DNA of 64,000 bases from Diploptera punctata (Eukaryota > Arthropoda > Insecta > Blattodea > Blaberidae). Every line of letters begins with the position of its first letter. Within the stretch, counting starts at the first letter, position 1. The position numbers and the translations under genes were made by a program. The DNA is taken from assembly GCA_030220185.1 (NCBI GenBank), contig JASPKZ010009849.1, positions 1-64,000 on the forward strand, read 5' to 3'. This document shows, piece by piece, positions 11,149-22,818 of the stretch. A model generated the notes under the pieces. That model saw only the letters and a program-made list of their open reading frames with translations. It was not told where the DNA came from and did not search any database.

Positions 11149-12030
11149 CGAGGGCAGATCGGAAAGTAACGCACAATAATTTTTTTCTGCCTTGGTATTG
11201 CAGCTAGAATGTTGAAATTTCACACAGATATAGTTTGAAGTTTTCACTACATATGGTATTTTTTTCTCAGGTGCACCTCTTGCGAGAGAAGCTTGAACTA
11301 TGCAACAAAGATGGCGCGCATGCTACAGTCGTCCACCTGTGAGGGACGGATCGGATCGGAAAGTAACGCACAATAATTTTTTTTAAAAAGTTTAATAGTA
11401 AAAAAAAGGGAAAAAAATCACAAATGAACTTACAACTTTTACCTACTTTTCGACATAGTCACCAACTTTCTCAACACATTTTTCCCATCGTGTTACCAGT
11501 TTCAATATGCCCTGTTCGTAGAAGTCCGTTTGATTGGAGTGTAGCCATCTGCGCACTGCTGATGCCTGCTTTGTTTCGGGCGTGTAGTGGTACGCCCACG
11601 TTCATCACCTGTGACAATTCCTTCCAGAAAGTCATGTCCTTGTGCGGTGTACCACGTTAAGTGGTCCAAGCTTGCCATCATTCGGTGGCCCTTGTGGTTG
11701 TCTGTCAGGTTCTTAGGCACCCAGCGAGCACTAACGGTCCATACAATCATCCCCATACACGCCACGCATGTCCCTGTGAATTTCACTGGGTTTATGCCCT
11801 TTGGCCCACAAAAATCGAACAACACTTCTCTGTTCCTCACAGGTGGACGACTGTAGCATGCGCGCCATCTTTGTTGCATAGTTCAAGCTTCTCTCGCAAG
11901 AGGTGCACCTGAGAAAAAAATACTATCTGTAGTGAAAACTTCAAACTATATCTCTGTGAAATTTCAACATTCTAGCTGCAATACCAAGACAGAAAAAAAT
12001 TATTGTGCGTTACTTTAGGATCCGCCCTCG
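11149..12030 (-). mobile_element. Mariner-like element, internally rearranged fold-back copy
   Basis: The element is flanked by TA. Its ends are CGAGGGCAGATCGG at left and the complement of CGAGGGCGGATCCT at right, both followed by an AAAGTAACGCACAATAA motif. About 190 bp at each end are inverted copies, and a second left-end motif appears at about 11350. The minus-strand frame from 11879 retains mariner motifs out of frame (FDFCGPKGINP, VSARWVPKNLTD, FLEGIVTGDE). The catalytic C-terminal half is gone. It lies in the SF3B1 intron after 10741 and is non-autonomous. Confidence 0.8.
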
Positions 12031-12554
12031 TACAACGATGTCTGTGTCATGCAATATTACGCCGATTCTCCTGTTCTTCCAGTTGAATTCTTTAGTAGAC
12101 TCTATCAAATTCCTCTTCTCTGCGTATACCGAAAACATGATCAAAGTCTTCAAGGTCCGACATCTTGGATAAAGCGGCAAGGTTTCTAACTACATCGGTA
12201 CCCTTCAGGATTCTCAAGATAAGTTTCTATCTTGAGCTATGATCTTAAGTTACCTCGTCAGGTAGCTTACAATTATTATCGCATGAATAGATTTCTGAGT
12301 AAGAAAAATGTATTAGGATGAAACTTTCTCAGCAGAGAACGCCTTTTACGGTCTAATGCGTTTATAAATTCGACTCTAAGAGTACCTAATTGCAAGAAAT
12401 ATTAATAAAACACTATATTAAACATATTTACGTAAGAGATGTAATTATCACTTCGTTATTTTACTCGTAATTATGAAAATAAAGTGGGACTATTTGCTGT
12501 CATGACCACAAAGGTTACAACAGTTCTTACTTCTAACCAGCGATAAACTACCGA

Positions 12555-13560
12555 TTATCAAACTTTTAACCAGCGATACACCACAAATGAGCACAATGTG
12601 TAAACCACAAATGAGCAAAAACTAATGAATTAAACTCCTTTGCACGTTAGTTCGATTTGAAGTTATTATTAAATGAGCACAATGTGTACATTTAATCATG
12701 AGATTCATATCTGTGTACCATATCTAAGGTTTGAACAATTTAGGTCCAGATTTATCTTATACTTATTTAAACGTGTAAAATAATAAAAAGGACGTTCCCT
12801 GGAATTCACCTAGGTTAGAGTAATTGATTTATTAAGGTAGAATATTTTTATCACTCACCTCACCAAATATTCTACCTTAATGAATATACCTCATAGTGAG
12901 AATTCCTAAAATAAGTAATTGATTTATGTTACAGTAATTGATTTAGGTTTGGTTAGCTTTTAGGTTCCTTGCATTTTAAATGTGATTTGATACGTAAAAT
13001 AAATTACCTATTCATATCAGTTATTCTATGAAAAATTTAACATGTCTGACGGTTATCAAACTTTTAACCAGCGATACACCACAAATGAGCACAATGTGTA
13101 AACCACAAATGAGCAAAAACTAATGAATTAAACTCCTTTGCACGTTAGTTCGATTTGAAGTTATTATTAAATGAGCACAATGTGTACATTTAATCATGAG
13201 ATTCATATCTGTGTACCATATCTAAGGTTTGAACAATTTAGGTCCAGATTTATCTTATACTTATTTAAACGTGTAAAATAATAAAAAGGACGTTCCCTGG
13301 AATTCACCTAGGTTAGAGTAATTGATTTATTAAGGTAGAATATTTTTATCACTCACCTCACCAAATATTCTACCTTAATGAATATACCTCATAGTGAGAA
13401 TTCCTAAAATAAGTGCATTGATTTAATGTTACGACATAATTGATTTAGGTTTGGTGTACTTTTTAGGTTCCGTGGCTTTTAACTGTGATTTTATACGTAA
13501 AATAAATTACCTAGTCATAGCAGTTATGCGATGAAAAATTTTAACATGTCTGACGGGTTT
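12555..13560 (+). repeat. Tandem duplication, period ~498 bp, in SF3B1 intron
   Basis: The block starting ttatcaaacttttaaccagcg at 12555 repeats at 13053. The first 360 bp are almost identical, while the last ~140 bp of the second copy differ by many small indels. Each copy contains one 81-bp PLE-derived mini-element (12833-12913 and 13331-13411), so the duplication is younger than that insertion. No coding content is seen. Confidence 0.85.
12833..12913 (+). mobile_element. 81-bp PLE-derived mini-element
   Basis: Flanked by AGTAATTGATTTAT (12819-12832 and 12914-12927), a 14-bp direct repeat. It consists of little more than two short arms (aaggtagaatattt / aaatattctacctt), the cactcacctca motif and the end acctcatagtgagaattcc. 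The same termini occur on the longer palindromes at 22200-22490 and 24778-25098. Confidence 0.7.
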
Positions 13561-13863
13561 ACAAACATAAAAACACACTATTCGCACTAGGTCATTTCAT
13601 GATCCTTTTTGCATATTTTTGCCGGCTGGTTATCTTTCCCCGATAAATTTGTATCATTATCCCTTTATAATACTTTAAAATTACAGCACAAAATGGCATA
13701 AGTATCCGTAAGTAAAAAGCGTGTCCTTGTACAACCCCCCCAATTTTTCCTTTAATTAAAAAAACTTGTTTTGAAGGATATTATTGTGGTGGAGTCTAAT
13801 GGCTCAAAATTATAGTTCTTTTATGGATAATGAGTTATACTCTTCAATTGATTAATATTATAG

Positions 13864-14004
13864 GACATCTGGCAACAATGACACCAGAACAGCTGCAGGC
13901 ATATCGATGGGAGAGAGAGATTGACGAGAGGAACCGTCCACTTTCTGATGATGAGTTGGATGCCATGTTTCCTCCTGGTTATAAAGTACTAACACCACCA
14001 GCAG
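13864..14004 (+). CDS. SF3B1: SF3B1 exon (residues ~372-418)
   Basis: The acceptor is ttaatattatag and the donor is GCAG|gtaagc. Phase 1 at both ends joins cleanly with the neighbouring exons. It encodes [20 protein letters not shown] and [19 protein letters not shown], which closely match SF3B1 just before the HEAT repeats. No indel is seen. A Tc1-like transposon begins only 29 bp after the donor, so the 5' splice site keeps very little native intron beside it. Confidence 0.95.
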
Positions 14005-14033
14005 GTAAGCCTTAATATACATATATATATATA

Positions 14034-15556
14034 CACTTGTGTCCAAAAGTTAAGGATAATTAGTTCATTTGCCGACTTATTATAAAGCATTTGTCAGAAT
14101 AATACAAAATTTGGTAAGGGTATGTCACAGATAATTAGAAACATGGCACGAAAGAAACAATGGCATGAATACGTCATTCACTTGTCATTTTCACAACAAA
14201 CGAAAACTGCATTTCAGAATTTGAATATAAAAGTTGAACAACAATGGTTCAAATGATTAGTATGGGGTGTGGTTACCCGACAGCTACACAAGACTCACAT
14301 CGACGTGGCATGCTAGTGATGAGGTTGTTCAGGAGTTCGATGCTCAGCAAATTCCACTCCTCATGAAGAGCAATGTGAAGGTCTTGAAGTGTCCTCGGAG
14401 GAGGCTGACGAGATGCAATTTGTCTCCCTAAGGCATCCCATGCATGCTCTATAGGATTCATATCCGGAGACCTCGCTGGCCACTCCATACGCTGGATATC
14501 TTCCTCCTGAAGAAACTCATCCACCAGTTGTGACCTGTGAGGTCGGGCATTGTCATCCATGAATATGAATTCTGGACCCACAGCTCCCCTGAAAAGTCTT
14601 ACATGAGGTTCCAGGATCTCTTCTCTATACCGCTGAGCATTAACAGTGCCACCTGCGAAGATGTGAAGCTCTGTGCGTGCATTCATCATTATACCTCCCC
14701 ATACCAGGAGACCACCGCCACCAAATGGATGTCTTTCCATGATGTTCATGGGGTTGTAACGAGTTCCTTGCTCCCTCCAGATAGTCACGCGATGCGAATC
14801 ACAGTTCAAGCTGAATCTGGACTCGTCTGTGAATAGCACGCTGCTCCACTGATTTAGAGTCCAGTCGCGATGTTCCTGACTCCACCGTAAACGTGCTCTC
14901 TTGTTATCAAGGGTGAGTGGGACGCACACTACAGGCCGTCTAGCATACAGACCAGCAGCTCTGAGTCTTCTATAGACAGTTTGTCTGGATACTCTGATAC
15001 CTGAGGCGGCCGCAAGTTCTGAACTCAGTTGTCTGGCAGACATTGTTCGGTTTCTTCTTGCAGTTAACGCAAGATATCGATCCTGCTGAGGATTTGTAAC
15101 TCTTGGACGACCTCCCACTGGTCTTCGCCTAACGTCTCCGGTCTCTTGGAACCGTTGCCATAACCTAGATATAACATTTTGTGGCACATTAAGTGCTATG
15201 GAGACCTCAGTTTGTGTCTGTCCTGTTTCTAGCCGCCCAATAATTCTACCCCGAAGCAGAGGGTCCAGATGTTGTCTTTGTGCCATTTTACTGCAATCTG
15301 TTCTTACACTACATCTGATTATATCATAACTCTCTTTAAAAATGAAGATTTATGGAACAGGGCTTAACTGCAACAATGCAATTTTCATTTATAATTGCTA
15401 TTAATTTTTTCATTGTTGAAGAGAGATTATAATTTAGTATGTAAACTAAACTAAATGTACTGAGAAACGTTTTGATAAATAATTTTTACTCCTTGCTCCT
15501 CTTTAGCATTTTGATTTTCCGTTTTACAAATTATCCTAAACTTTTGGACACCAGTG
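14034..15556 (-). mobile_element. Tc1-like transposon, apparently complete
   Basis: The 1,523-bp element is flanked by TA dinucleotides (14032-14033 and 15557-15558). Its terminal inverted repeats read CACTTGTGTCCAAAAGTT at left and the complement of CACTGGTGTCCAAAAGTT at right, continuing to about 29 bp with few mismatches. It contains a single uninterrupted transposase gene on the minus strand. Length and ends fit a full-length Tc1/mariner superfamily member, inserted in the SF3B1 intron in antisense orientation. Confidence 0.9.
14273..15286 (-). CDS. Tc1-like transposase, intact 337 residues
   Basis: The enzyme would cut and paste the surrounding element at TA sites. Residues 1-115 form the paired-type helix-turn-helix DNA-binding region (LLRGRIIGRLETGQTQTEVS, then GGRPRVT as the GRPR-like hook). 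The catalytic domain shows FTDESRFSL (first D), FMDDNARPH (second D) and SPDMNPIEHAWD (E). The spacing from second D to E is 34 residues, a DD34E triad as expected for Tc1. The ORF has no stop or frameshift, which stands out in a window where nearly every other transposon gene is broken, so a recent insertion is likely. The start ATG at 15286 lies well placed behind the right terminal repeat. Confidence 0.92.
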   Translation of the reverse strand: MAQRQHLDPLLRGRIIGRLETGQTQTEVSIALNVPQNVISRLWQRFQETGDVRRRPVGGRPRVTNPQQDRYLALTARRNRTMSARQLSSELAAASGIRVSRQTVYRRLRAAGLYARRPVVCVPLTLDNKRARLRWSQEHRDWTLNQWSSVLFTDESRFSLNCDSHRVTIWREQGTRYNPMNIMERHPFGGGGLLVWGGIMMNARTELHIFAGGTVNAQRYREEILEPHVRLFRGAVGPEFIFMDDNARPHRSQLVDEFLQEEDIQRMEWPARSPDMNPIEHAWDALGRQIASRQPPPRTLQDLHIALHEEWNLLSIELLNNLITSMPRRCESCVAVG

Positions 15557-15934
15557 TATATATAATACAATAATCATAGTTGTTTTTCTTGCAAACTCGA
15601 TGATTTTCTTCCAAAAATATTACTGGAAATAACTTCTTGTGATTTTCACATGCTTTCTCATCTCGTGATGACTATAATATATAATATAAAGTAAAACTGA
15701 CTCATAACCCTTTAAAATTGGACAAAATAAAACATTTTTCGTCTCTCCTGTAAAATTATGAAAGATGGGAATGTGAAGTTTCCGAATTAGGATGGCAATA
15801 TAGAAAGAATTGAAGTGCATGTGACTCTTCAATATTTCGTTCTTTTTTCCAATTGCTGTCCGCTAAAACAACTGTTTGACTTATTTAACTTAACTACTCA
15901 AACTGCCTATTTGTGAAAATTGTAGAAGATTTAA

Positions 15935-17117
15935 AAACATCGAAAATAGCCGTACTGGCATTTATAATGTAATGTATAATTCCCAAATATGTCTTCTTAA
16001 TATAGGAGCCACCATTTGCAAAGTTAGAAGCAAAGGCTTCAAAACATTTGGTGGGCGGGAATTACAACGTATATAGAGAAGGATTTGCGTTTAGATCGGT
16101 ACTTGCTCAGGTAGCTCAAATGGTAGAGCACCTGGACTAGAAAACCAAGGGTCCCGGGTTCAAGTCCCGCTCTGAGCGTATAATTTTTCTCTTTAAATAT
16201 GATTTATCCATCATTGAGATGTATGAAATTAATAATAAAAACATCGAAAATAGCCGTACTGGCATTTATAATGTAATGTATAATTCCCAAATATGTCTTC
16301 TTAATATAGGAGCCACCATTTGTAAAGTTAGAAGCAAAGGCTTCAAAGCATTTGGTGTGCGGGAATTACAACGTATATAGAGAAGGATTTGCGTTTAGAT
16401 CGGTACTTGCTCAGGTAGCTCAAATGGTAGAGCACTTGGACTAGAAAACCAAGGGTCCCGGGTTCAAGTCCCGCTCTGAGCGTATAATTTTTCTCTTTAA
16501 ATATGATTTATCCATCATTGAGATGTATGAAATTAATAATAAAAACATCGAAAATAGCCGTACTGGCATTTATAATGTAATGTATAATTCCCAAATATGT
16601 CTTCTTAATATAGGAGCCACCATTTGCAAAGTTAGAAGCAAAGGCTTCAAAGCATTTGGTGGGCGGGAATTACAACGTATATAGAGAAGGATTTGCGTTT
16701 AGATCGGTACTTGCTCAGGTAGCTCAAATGGTAGAGCACTTGGACTAGAAAACCAAGGGTCCCGGGTTCAAGTCCCGCTCTGAGCGTATAATTTTTCTCT
16801 TTAAATATGATTTTATCCATCATTGAGATGTATGAAATTAATAATAAAAACATCGAAAATAGCCGTACTGGCATTTATAATGTAATGTATAATTCCCAAA
16901 TATGTCTTCTTAATATAGGAGCCACCATTTGCAAAGTTATAAGCAAAGGCTTCAAAGCATTTGGTGGGCGGGAATTACAACGTATATAGAGAAGGATTTG
17001 CGTTTAGATCGGTACTTGCTCAGGTAGCTCAAATGGTAGAGCACTTGGACTAGAAAACCAAGGGTCCCGGGTTCAAGTCCCGCTCTGAGCGTATAATTTT
17101 TCTCTTTAAATATGATT
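15935..17117 (+). repeat. Tandem array of four tRNA-headed ~304-bp units
   Basis: Four 73-nt tRNA-like sequences lie at 16105-16177, 16409-16481, 16713-16785 and 17018-17090. Each has a 7-bp acceptor stem (GCTCAGG/TCTGAGC), D arm with A-box (TAGCTCAAATGGTAGAGC) and T arm with B-box (GGTTCAAGTCC). The anticodon arm is non-standard (nine-base loop between CTTGG and CCAAG). Each unit is followed by AATTTTTCTCTTTAAATATG and a ~210-bp spacer. All copies are + strand. I see no clear target-site duplication; the left edge may be truncated. Confidence 0.85.
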
Positions 17118-17149
17118 ATGTTATATTTAGTTTAATATGTTCTGGTCAT

Positions 17150-17265
17150 TGACAAATTAATTTTTTGAAAAGAAAATTTGTCTGAATTGGAAATCGAACC
17201 CCAGACCTCCGACTCTTACGATGGCATGCAGTCCATTACACCATTCGAGACACGATACAAATGTT
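17150..17265 (-). repeat. Single tRNA-like unit with the shared tail
   Basis: On the minus strand a tRNA-like sequence reads from gtctcgaatggtgtaatgg (A-box region) to ggggttcgatttcc (B-box) and ends in aattcagacaaattttc. It is a different tRNA head from the neighbouring array but carries a related 'aaaattttcttttcaaaa' tail. No gene function is implied. Confidence 0.55.
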
Positions 17266-17926
17266 AACATTTCTTTCCACAGATACAATTCTCTTATGTT
17301 TGAAAGCCGATAGATAGAGCTTGTAACAACTCATACTATCAGTGTCAATAAAGTCTCGGGTAGTTTCATTATTTTCAAAAGAGAGTAGCACAAACTTACT
17401 CATGTGTGCAGAAGAATTCTGGATTTTCAAATGGGAATTATACCTAAAATATCAGATTTTTAAATCAATATACTAGTTTGGAAGGAAGAACATTGATATC
17501 CTTTAACAAATAATACAGATATTAACTTTTAATCTATTGGTGAAATGATAAAAATGGATAATGTATTGCAATCATAGCACACTACATTTAAAACAGTGAA
17601 ATAAAACTCTTTATAAACCACTATACCATTACTCTCATATACCAGTTAAAAGCTGTATCAATGAAATTGTGAAATATTTGTGTATATATCATAAAGGCAC
17701 CCTAGAATGGAAGAAAGAAAATATTCGGTGGCCCACATCATTCTACATTGGGGATTGTCAATCCCTTGCAAACAGTGCTCATCTCTCCATGCTGAGAGGT
17801 TAACTGTCATTTCTTCTCTCAAAATTATTTATTTATGTATAAAGCATATTTACTAATGAAAATATTTGTATGATGTTTTATATAATCTACTTTGAGACAC
17901 AAATATCACATATTTTTGTTGAACAG

Positions 17927-18108
17927 GGTACATTCCAATTCGTACACCAGCTCGTAAATTGACAGCCACACCAACTCCTATTGCTGGTACACCAGCGGGC
18001 TTTTTCATCCAACAAGAAGACAAGTCAGCTAAGTATATGGACAATCAGCCAAAAGGAAATCTTCCATTTATGAAACCAGAAGATGCGCAATACTTTGACA
18101 AGTTGTTG
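17927..18108 (+). CDS. SF3B1: SF3B1 exon (residues ~419-479)
   Basis: The acceptor is ttgttgaacag and the donor is TTGTTG|gtaagt. It encodes [17 protein letters not shown], then a variable linker, then [17 protein letters not shown]. The first and last blocks match SF3B1 closely, and the linker diverges from vertebrates as expected for a loop. No indel is seen. The phase (starts with GG completing a Gly codon) agrees with the previous exon. Confidence 0.95.
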
Positions 18109-18239
18109 GTAAGTCTTTTCATTTTACATTCCTAAATATGTCCATAAGAAAAATAGTGCCCATATGTAAAAGTTTTCATTTAACTGATTTGCCTCAAAAC
18201 ATGAACTCTCCACAGATTTAAAACATGCCATTTTTACTC

Positions 18240-19420
18240 AAATATAAGATGACCTTGAATTTAAGATGACCCCCCAATTTTCAAGAGACTTTTTAATAAT
18301 TTTGTTGATTTACTTATTACTATTCCATGTTATCACTATCTTCATCATCATTACCGCCACTGCTCTCTTTACCTGTGCTGCTTTCTTTGGATTCTTTTAC
18401 CACAAGATATCATCTTCTAATCCATCCAAAGCTTTGGAAATACAAGAGTTCTTGAACCCTTTTACAGTATTTTCACTAGGAATTCCTTGCCAAACAGTAA
18501 GAATCCGTTCTCCAAATAGAGCCGTTCCTAAGTGACTTCCTTCAGTTCCTGTTGGAGTGAAGGAATACTTTCCATCAAGTAACTTCTTGTTGTACTGCTG
18601 GCATATATATCTTTGAAGATCTTGTTCATAACAACATAAATCATTTGAAGTTACAAATTCATACCATCAGATATGATAACTAGGACTGCAGTTCATTTTA
18701 GAGACTTGTTCCTTAACTTCTCGAGTGGTTGTCCCCTGAAAGAATCCAGCATTGACATGCCCCTCATCTTCCAGTGGTGTGTCAAGTCTTTGGTTCCAAA
18801 CCACTTTCAGGCAAGAATCCAGATTGTTTATCACCTATCTTTTACTTTAACATTTGAAGACTATATCTTTAGGCAAATCCTCCTTTAGCATTGTTTTTCT
18901 TCTTAAAAGAACATAAGGAGGTAGTTTGCAGCCATCGGCTAAAACACCCCAACATGAAAGTAATTCATTCTTTTTCATTTCCAGTTTTGAGAGATACAGT
19001 TTTCACACCCTATTATTGATTGTATCATTAGACAGCATAACTTAGTAAATGGGCATCGTTCTGCATTGCCCATTTGGCAAATAATTATATTGCTTTCATA
19101 AATTAGGTGGTGGTGAAATAAGGTAAGTTCATCTCATATTCTGTGGGAAGTTGCTATGCAAGTGTTGTTCGCCGTCACAACATAAGCCCTGCTCTTTTCA
19201 TCATAAGCACACACCAACCGATAATGGCTTCAAATGATGCATCACTCATGCTGCCAGTTTGTACAAGTTCATGCTTTATCTCCACCTCTTGTGAGATAGG
19301 TAAACCTTCATTTCTTTTGTTTTGCACATAGTTAATAACTTTTTGTTCCAACTCACGATATTTCCTCTTCTTTGGTCCTCTAAATGATTTCAGAATGAAT
19401 TAGCATTTATTAATTTTTTG
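18240..19420 (-). pseudogene. Decayed pogo/jerky-like DNA transposon
   Basis: The minus strand shows scattered pieces of a pogo-type transposase in several frames. An HTH-side piece lies near 19140-19260 (ASFEAIIGWCVLMMKRAG, then QLPTEYEMNL). A 'LVIxDGM...LQMIYVVMNKIFKD' piece lies near 18600-18690 (catalytic region after the second D). A C-terminal piece, ENTVKGFKNSCISKALDG, lies near 18420-18490. Stops and frameshifts are frequent, so it is long dead. The left edge carries caaatataagatgacc. The order of pieces supports one element. Confidence 0.6.
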
Positions 19421-19499
19421 TTTAATTTGTCATCACTTACTTTATGTTAACTTTGAAGACACCAAATTTTCTTTCTGCTGCACAGTTGTTTAATGCTTC

Positions 19500-19990
19500 T
19501 ATCTATCTTCGGATTTTTACAGCTGCTGCCGTCTTCCCATGCCAAAACTCCAAAGTCTACAATCATCGGCATCTTCAATGTTTATTCCTCTTGCTTGCAT
19601 TACTATCCTCATGCTTTCCTTCCATGTTAACTTTGGTCTCCCTTTTTTCTTCTTTCTGGTCAGTTGCCATTGATATAGTTGTTTCGGCCATCCCTCATCT
19701 TCCATTCTTAAAATATGTCATAACCATTTTAATTCCTTCTCTTCAATTCTTTCAATGATGCTTTCTTCTGCTTCCATTACATTTCCTTATTTGTGACATG
19801 TTCTAATTTTGACTTCCTGGCACTTTTGCGTAAACAATCCATTTCTAGAGCTATTAGTCTATTCTTGTAGTACTTATTGATTGTCCACACCTCATTTCCA
19901 TATATTGCAACAGATTCCACTGTTTTATGTATATAATTTTTTGTATCTTTCCAATGCTTATCCCACCATATGGAATTTAACATCCATAAT
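19500..19990 (-). pseudogene. LINE 3'-end fragment
   Basis: The minus strand encodes degraded pieces of the C-terminal part of a non-LTR retrotransposon ORF2, such as HKTVESVAIYGNEVW and KKGRPKLTWKESM with the GRPKxTW motif common near LINE C-termini. Several stops interrupt it. It is 5' truncated, as usual for LINEs, and the RT catalytic core is absent. Confidence 0.65.
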
Positions 19991-20227
19991 TATTCCCAAA
20001 TATTTAGTTTGTTTCATTTGCTATAATGCTTCTGCTTCCCTAATTATCATCAACTTAAAATTAGCATCATGATGTCTCCATGAGCCAATCGGAATCTGTG
20101 AACTCATACTACCACATTTTTCAACAAAATCTGAATTTTTAGTGCTCATTTTACTGCCAAAAAGGAAATTGTTACTAATGTTTTAGAAAACACATGTAGC
20201 TGATTCAGCTCAGATTACTTATCTCTT

Positions 20228-20897
20228 ATTAAGTTATGTAGATAGGAAATAACACTATGAGGTTTCTTAATATTGTTTATTTTTTATTATTTCACTCACC
20301 TCATACTTCGTAATTCATAGCAGACCCTGGGTTTCTTCACATCTTTTGTGACATTCTCAATGCTGCGTCACGTTCACAACTGACGTCCAACGGCCTTCTA
20401 TCCTGCAGACTGACCTCCGTGCCATCTGGTGGCCGACCGAAGAATTTCCAAATCAGTCCTCTTTCCTTATAACCGGGTATTTCAAAATTCATAGTTGTAT
20501 TTTCATTCTTGCATATGTAAATTTTTTCCCAAATTGTGAGTTCCTTCGGTTTTTCCAATTGTTTAAGTAATTTTGTTTTGGTTTCTTAAACTTAAATTAC
20601 TTAAACAATTGGAAAAACCGAAGGAACTCACAATTTGGGAAAAAATTTACATATGCAAGAATGAAAATACAACTATGAATTTTGAAATACCCGGTTATAA
20701 GGAAAGAGGACTGATTTGGAAATTCTTCGGTCGGCCACCAGATGGCGCGGAGGTCAGTCTGCAGGATAGAAAGGCCGTTGGACTTCAGTTGTGAACGTGA
20801 CGCAGCATTGAGAATGTCACAAAAGATGTGAAGAAACCCAGGGTCTGCTATGAATTACGAAGTATGAGGTGAGTGAAATAATAAAAAATAAAAACAA
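20228..20897. mobile_element. PLE-derived palindrome with 12-bp TSD
   Basis: Flanked by exact TACTTATCTCTT (20216-20227 and 20898-20909). Two inverted copies of a PLE 3' end meet near 20585. Each still encodes the C-terminal tail (LTIWEKIYICKNENTTMNFE, then ERGLIWKFF) and ends in tatgaggtgagtga. The left arm is longer: it continues past the cacctcata motif through the loop to aggaaataacactatgaggt, while the right arm stops inside the loop. Confidence 0.9.
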
Positions 20898-21522
20898 TAC
20901 TTATCTCTTGTCTGTGTATCTTTGTTAAAATTTACAATTAGTAGAAATATGTGACAATTTGAACTTTATATAAAACATAATTCATCTTTAAAACAGTCTT
21001 TTTATTTTTACTTATGTCAGAAATTACTAAAATAGATTTATCTGTTTTCTCCCCCTTCAAACCCTTTATTTGTTCTGTTATTCAACTGCTTTAGTAATTT
21101 GTGACATTCCATTATGTTATAATATATCTCACATTCCATAACCATTTGAAAGCTATTTGTGCCCTCTGCTTTGTACTAAATGAGCAATAAATTGCTATAC
21201 TTCTTATTGCATGATTTGCAAAGATCAGGAAATAATAATACTAAATACTGCAGAAGTTAATCTGTACAAAACTATCTATCAGTACAATAGCAGGGATTTG
21301 AGATGGAAGATGATACAAATTGACAATCTTTATTTTATTTTGGTTTAATTTTCTGTTGATTGGTTAGAAATAATTACTTGTATTGTAGCCTTTGTTGAGT
21401 CAAATAAATGACTAACTTGGTGAGAATATTGATGTTTCTTCAGTGCCATTTCTATTATTTGTACTTCATTTCATTACTTTATGAATTTAATGATGCATTT
21501 ATAATTAACTCATGGTTTTTAG

Positions 21523-21804
21523 GTTGAAGTTGATGAAGAAAGTCTAAGTCCAGAAGAACAGAAGGAGCGTAAAATCATGAAACTTTTGCTGAAAATCAAA
21601 AATGGAACTCCACCAATGCGAAAAGCTGCTCTTCGTCAGATAACAGATAAAGCTAGAGAATTTGGAGCCGGACCTCTTTTCAATCAAATATTGCCACTGC
21701 TCATGTCTCCCACACTGGAAGATCAGGAAAGACATTTACTTGTCAAAGTTATTGACCGTATCTTGTACAAACTAGATGACTTGGTTCGACCTTACGTTCA
21801 CAAG
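21523..21804 (+). CDS. SF3B1: SF3B1 exon (residues ~480-573, start of HEAT domain)
   Basis: The acceptor is tggtttttag and the donor is CACAAG|gtgagt; 282 bases give exactly 94 codons. The product runs from [19 protein letters not shown] through [20 protein letters not shown] to [11 protein letters not shown]. It is close to invariant relative to vertebrate SF3B1 and opens the HEAT-repeat superhelix that holds the p14/branch-point region. No indels. Confidence 0.97.
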
Positions 21805-22194
21805 GTGAGTTTTTGAAAATAATATATCATTAAGTCTTACAAATTATTATTGTTCGATTACTTGCCAAACACCTGAATGGACGTTCCCTGGAATTCTTCC
21901 ATCCAAACAAATGCCCGAAAACTAATAACCCCAAAAGATTTTGATAACATTTGTTTACCTTGAAATTAAAGTAAAATTACAATTATTGATAATTGCGAGT
22001 TAGATATATTCCAACTTAAATTCTACCCCCCTTAAAGATAAAACTTTTGTAGAATCTTATGGCCAACCGGAACCTTTATGAATATTATAATAATTACACA
22101 TACATTACAGGAATATTTTAAGTTATAAAGTTATAGCTATTCATTGAATGATGTCCAGTTTTTGTTGCTTTTCTGTAGGGGGGATATTCCAACA

Positions 22195-22500
22195 CCAATT
22201 TTTTTTTTTTTAGGAATTTGCACTATGAGGTATATTCATTTAGGTAAAATATTTTATGACTCACTTCATATTATTCTTATTAGTTTCGGAACTTTGTTTC
22301 CGTTCCATCTTCAGTATCTTCACGACCATTGTTCTGTCGTTTTGAAGAGCTGGAAGGAAACGAACGACCGCTCTTCAGAGACCAATAGAACAATGGCTTG
22401 TGAAGATACCTGCAAGAGATTGAACAGAAACAAAGTTCCGCAACTAGTTTATGTTAAAATAAGAAGAATAATATGAGGTGAGTGATAAAAACGTTTAATG
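22195..22500. mobile_element. PLE-derived palindrome
   Basis: The left arm carries caCTATGAGGTatattcatttaggtaaaat, then gactcacttcatattattctt. The right arm mirrors it as aagaataatatgaggtgagtga. The shared body (tttcggaactttgtttccg) is the same subfamily as 24778-25098. Possible flanking match is only accaatt, so the target-site duplication is weak. Confidence 0.65.
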
Positions 22501-22818
22501 AAACCAATTGTTTCATCCTTTTACCAATGGACGAAAGTCCTATTTCTAAAATAAATGTAGCCTCCAGGTAGAAGTTTTACACCTCTGCCAGTAACACTTA
22601 TAATTTTAGCATCCACGTTCCAAATATATATAGATGCTTAGCAACAAATCAAATTGTTGTCATGGTGAACATTCGGTAAAAAGTCTCCAAGGCTGTGTAC
22701 ACTTCGTGTGGTATTACTCCAAAATAACTTTTATTTCTTTCTTAAGGCATGGAATCTGTTAGATTCTTACCTATGTGCTTTATATTAAAATTAATAAAAA
22801 TATTAAATTATGTAGGAA

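Noticed and set aside
14537..14836. Plus-strand ORF inside the Tc1-like element
   Set aside because: It lies antisense to the conserved transposase and has no recognisable motif.
15935..17117. A target-site duplication around the 16 kb array
   Set aside because: I compared both flanks and found no match longer than about six bases; the left edge may be truncated.
18266..18535. Plus-strand hydrophobic ORF as a membrane protein
   Set aside because: It is antisense to pogo-type transposase remnants; hydrophobicity comes from the AT-rich complement.
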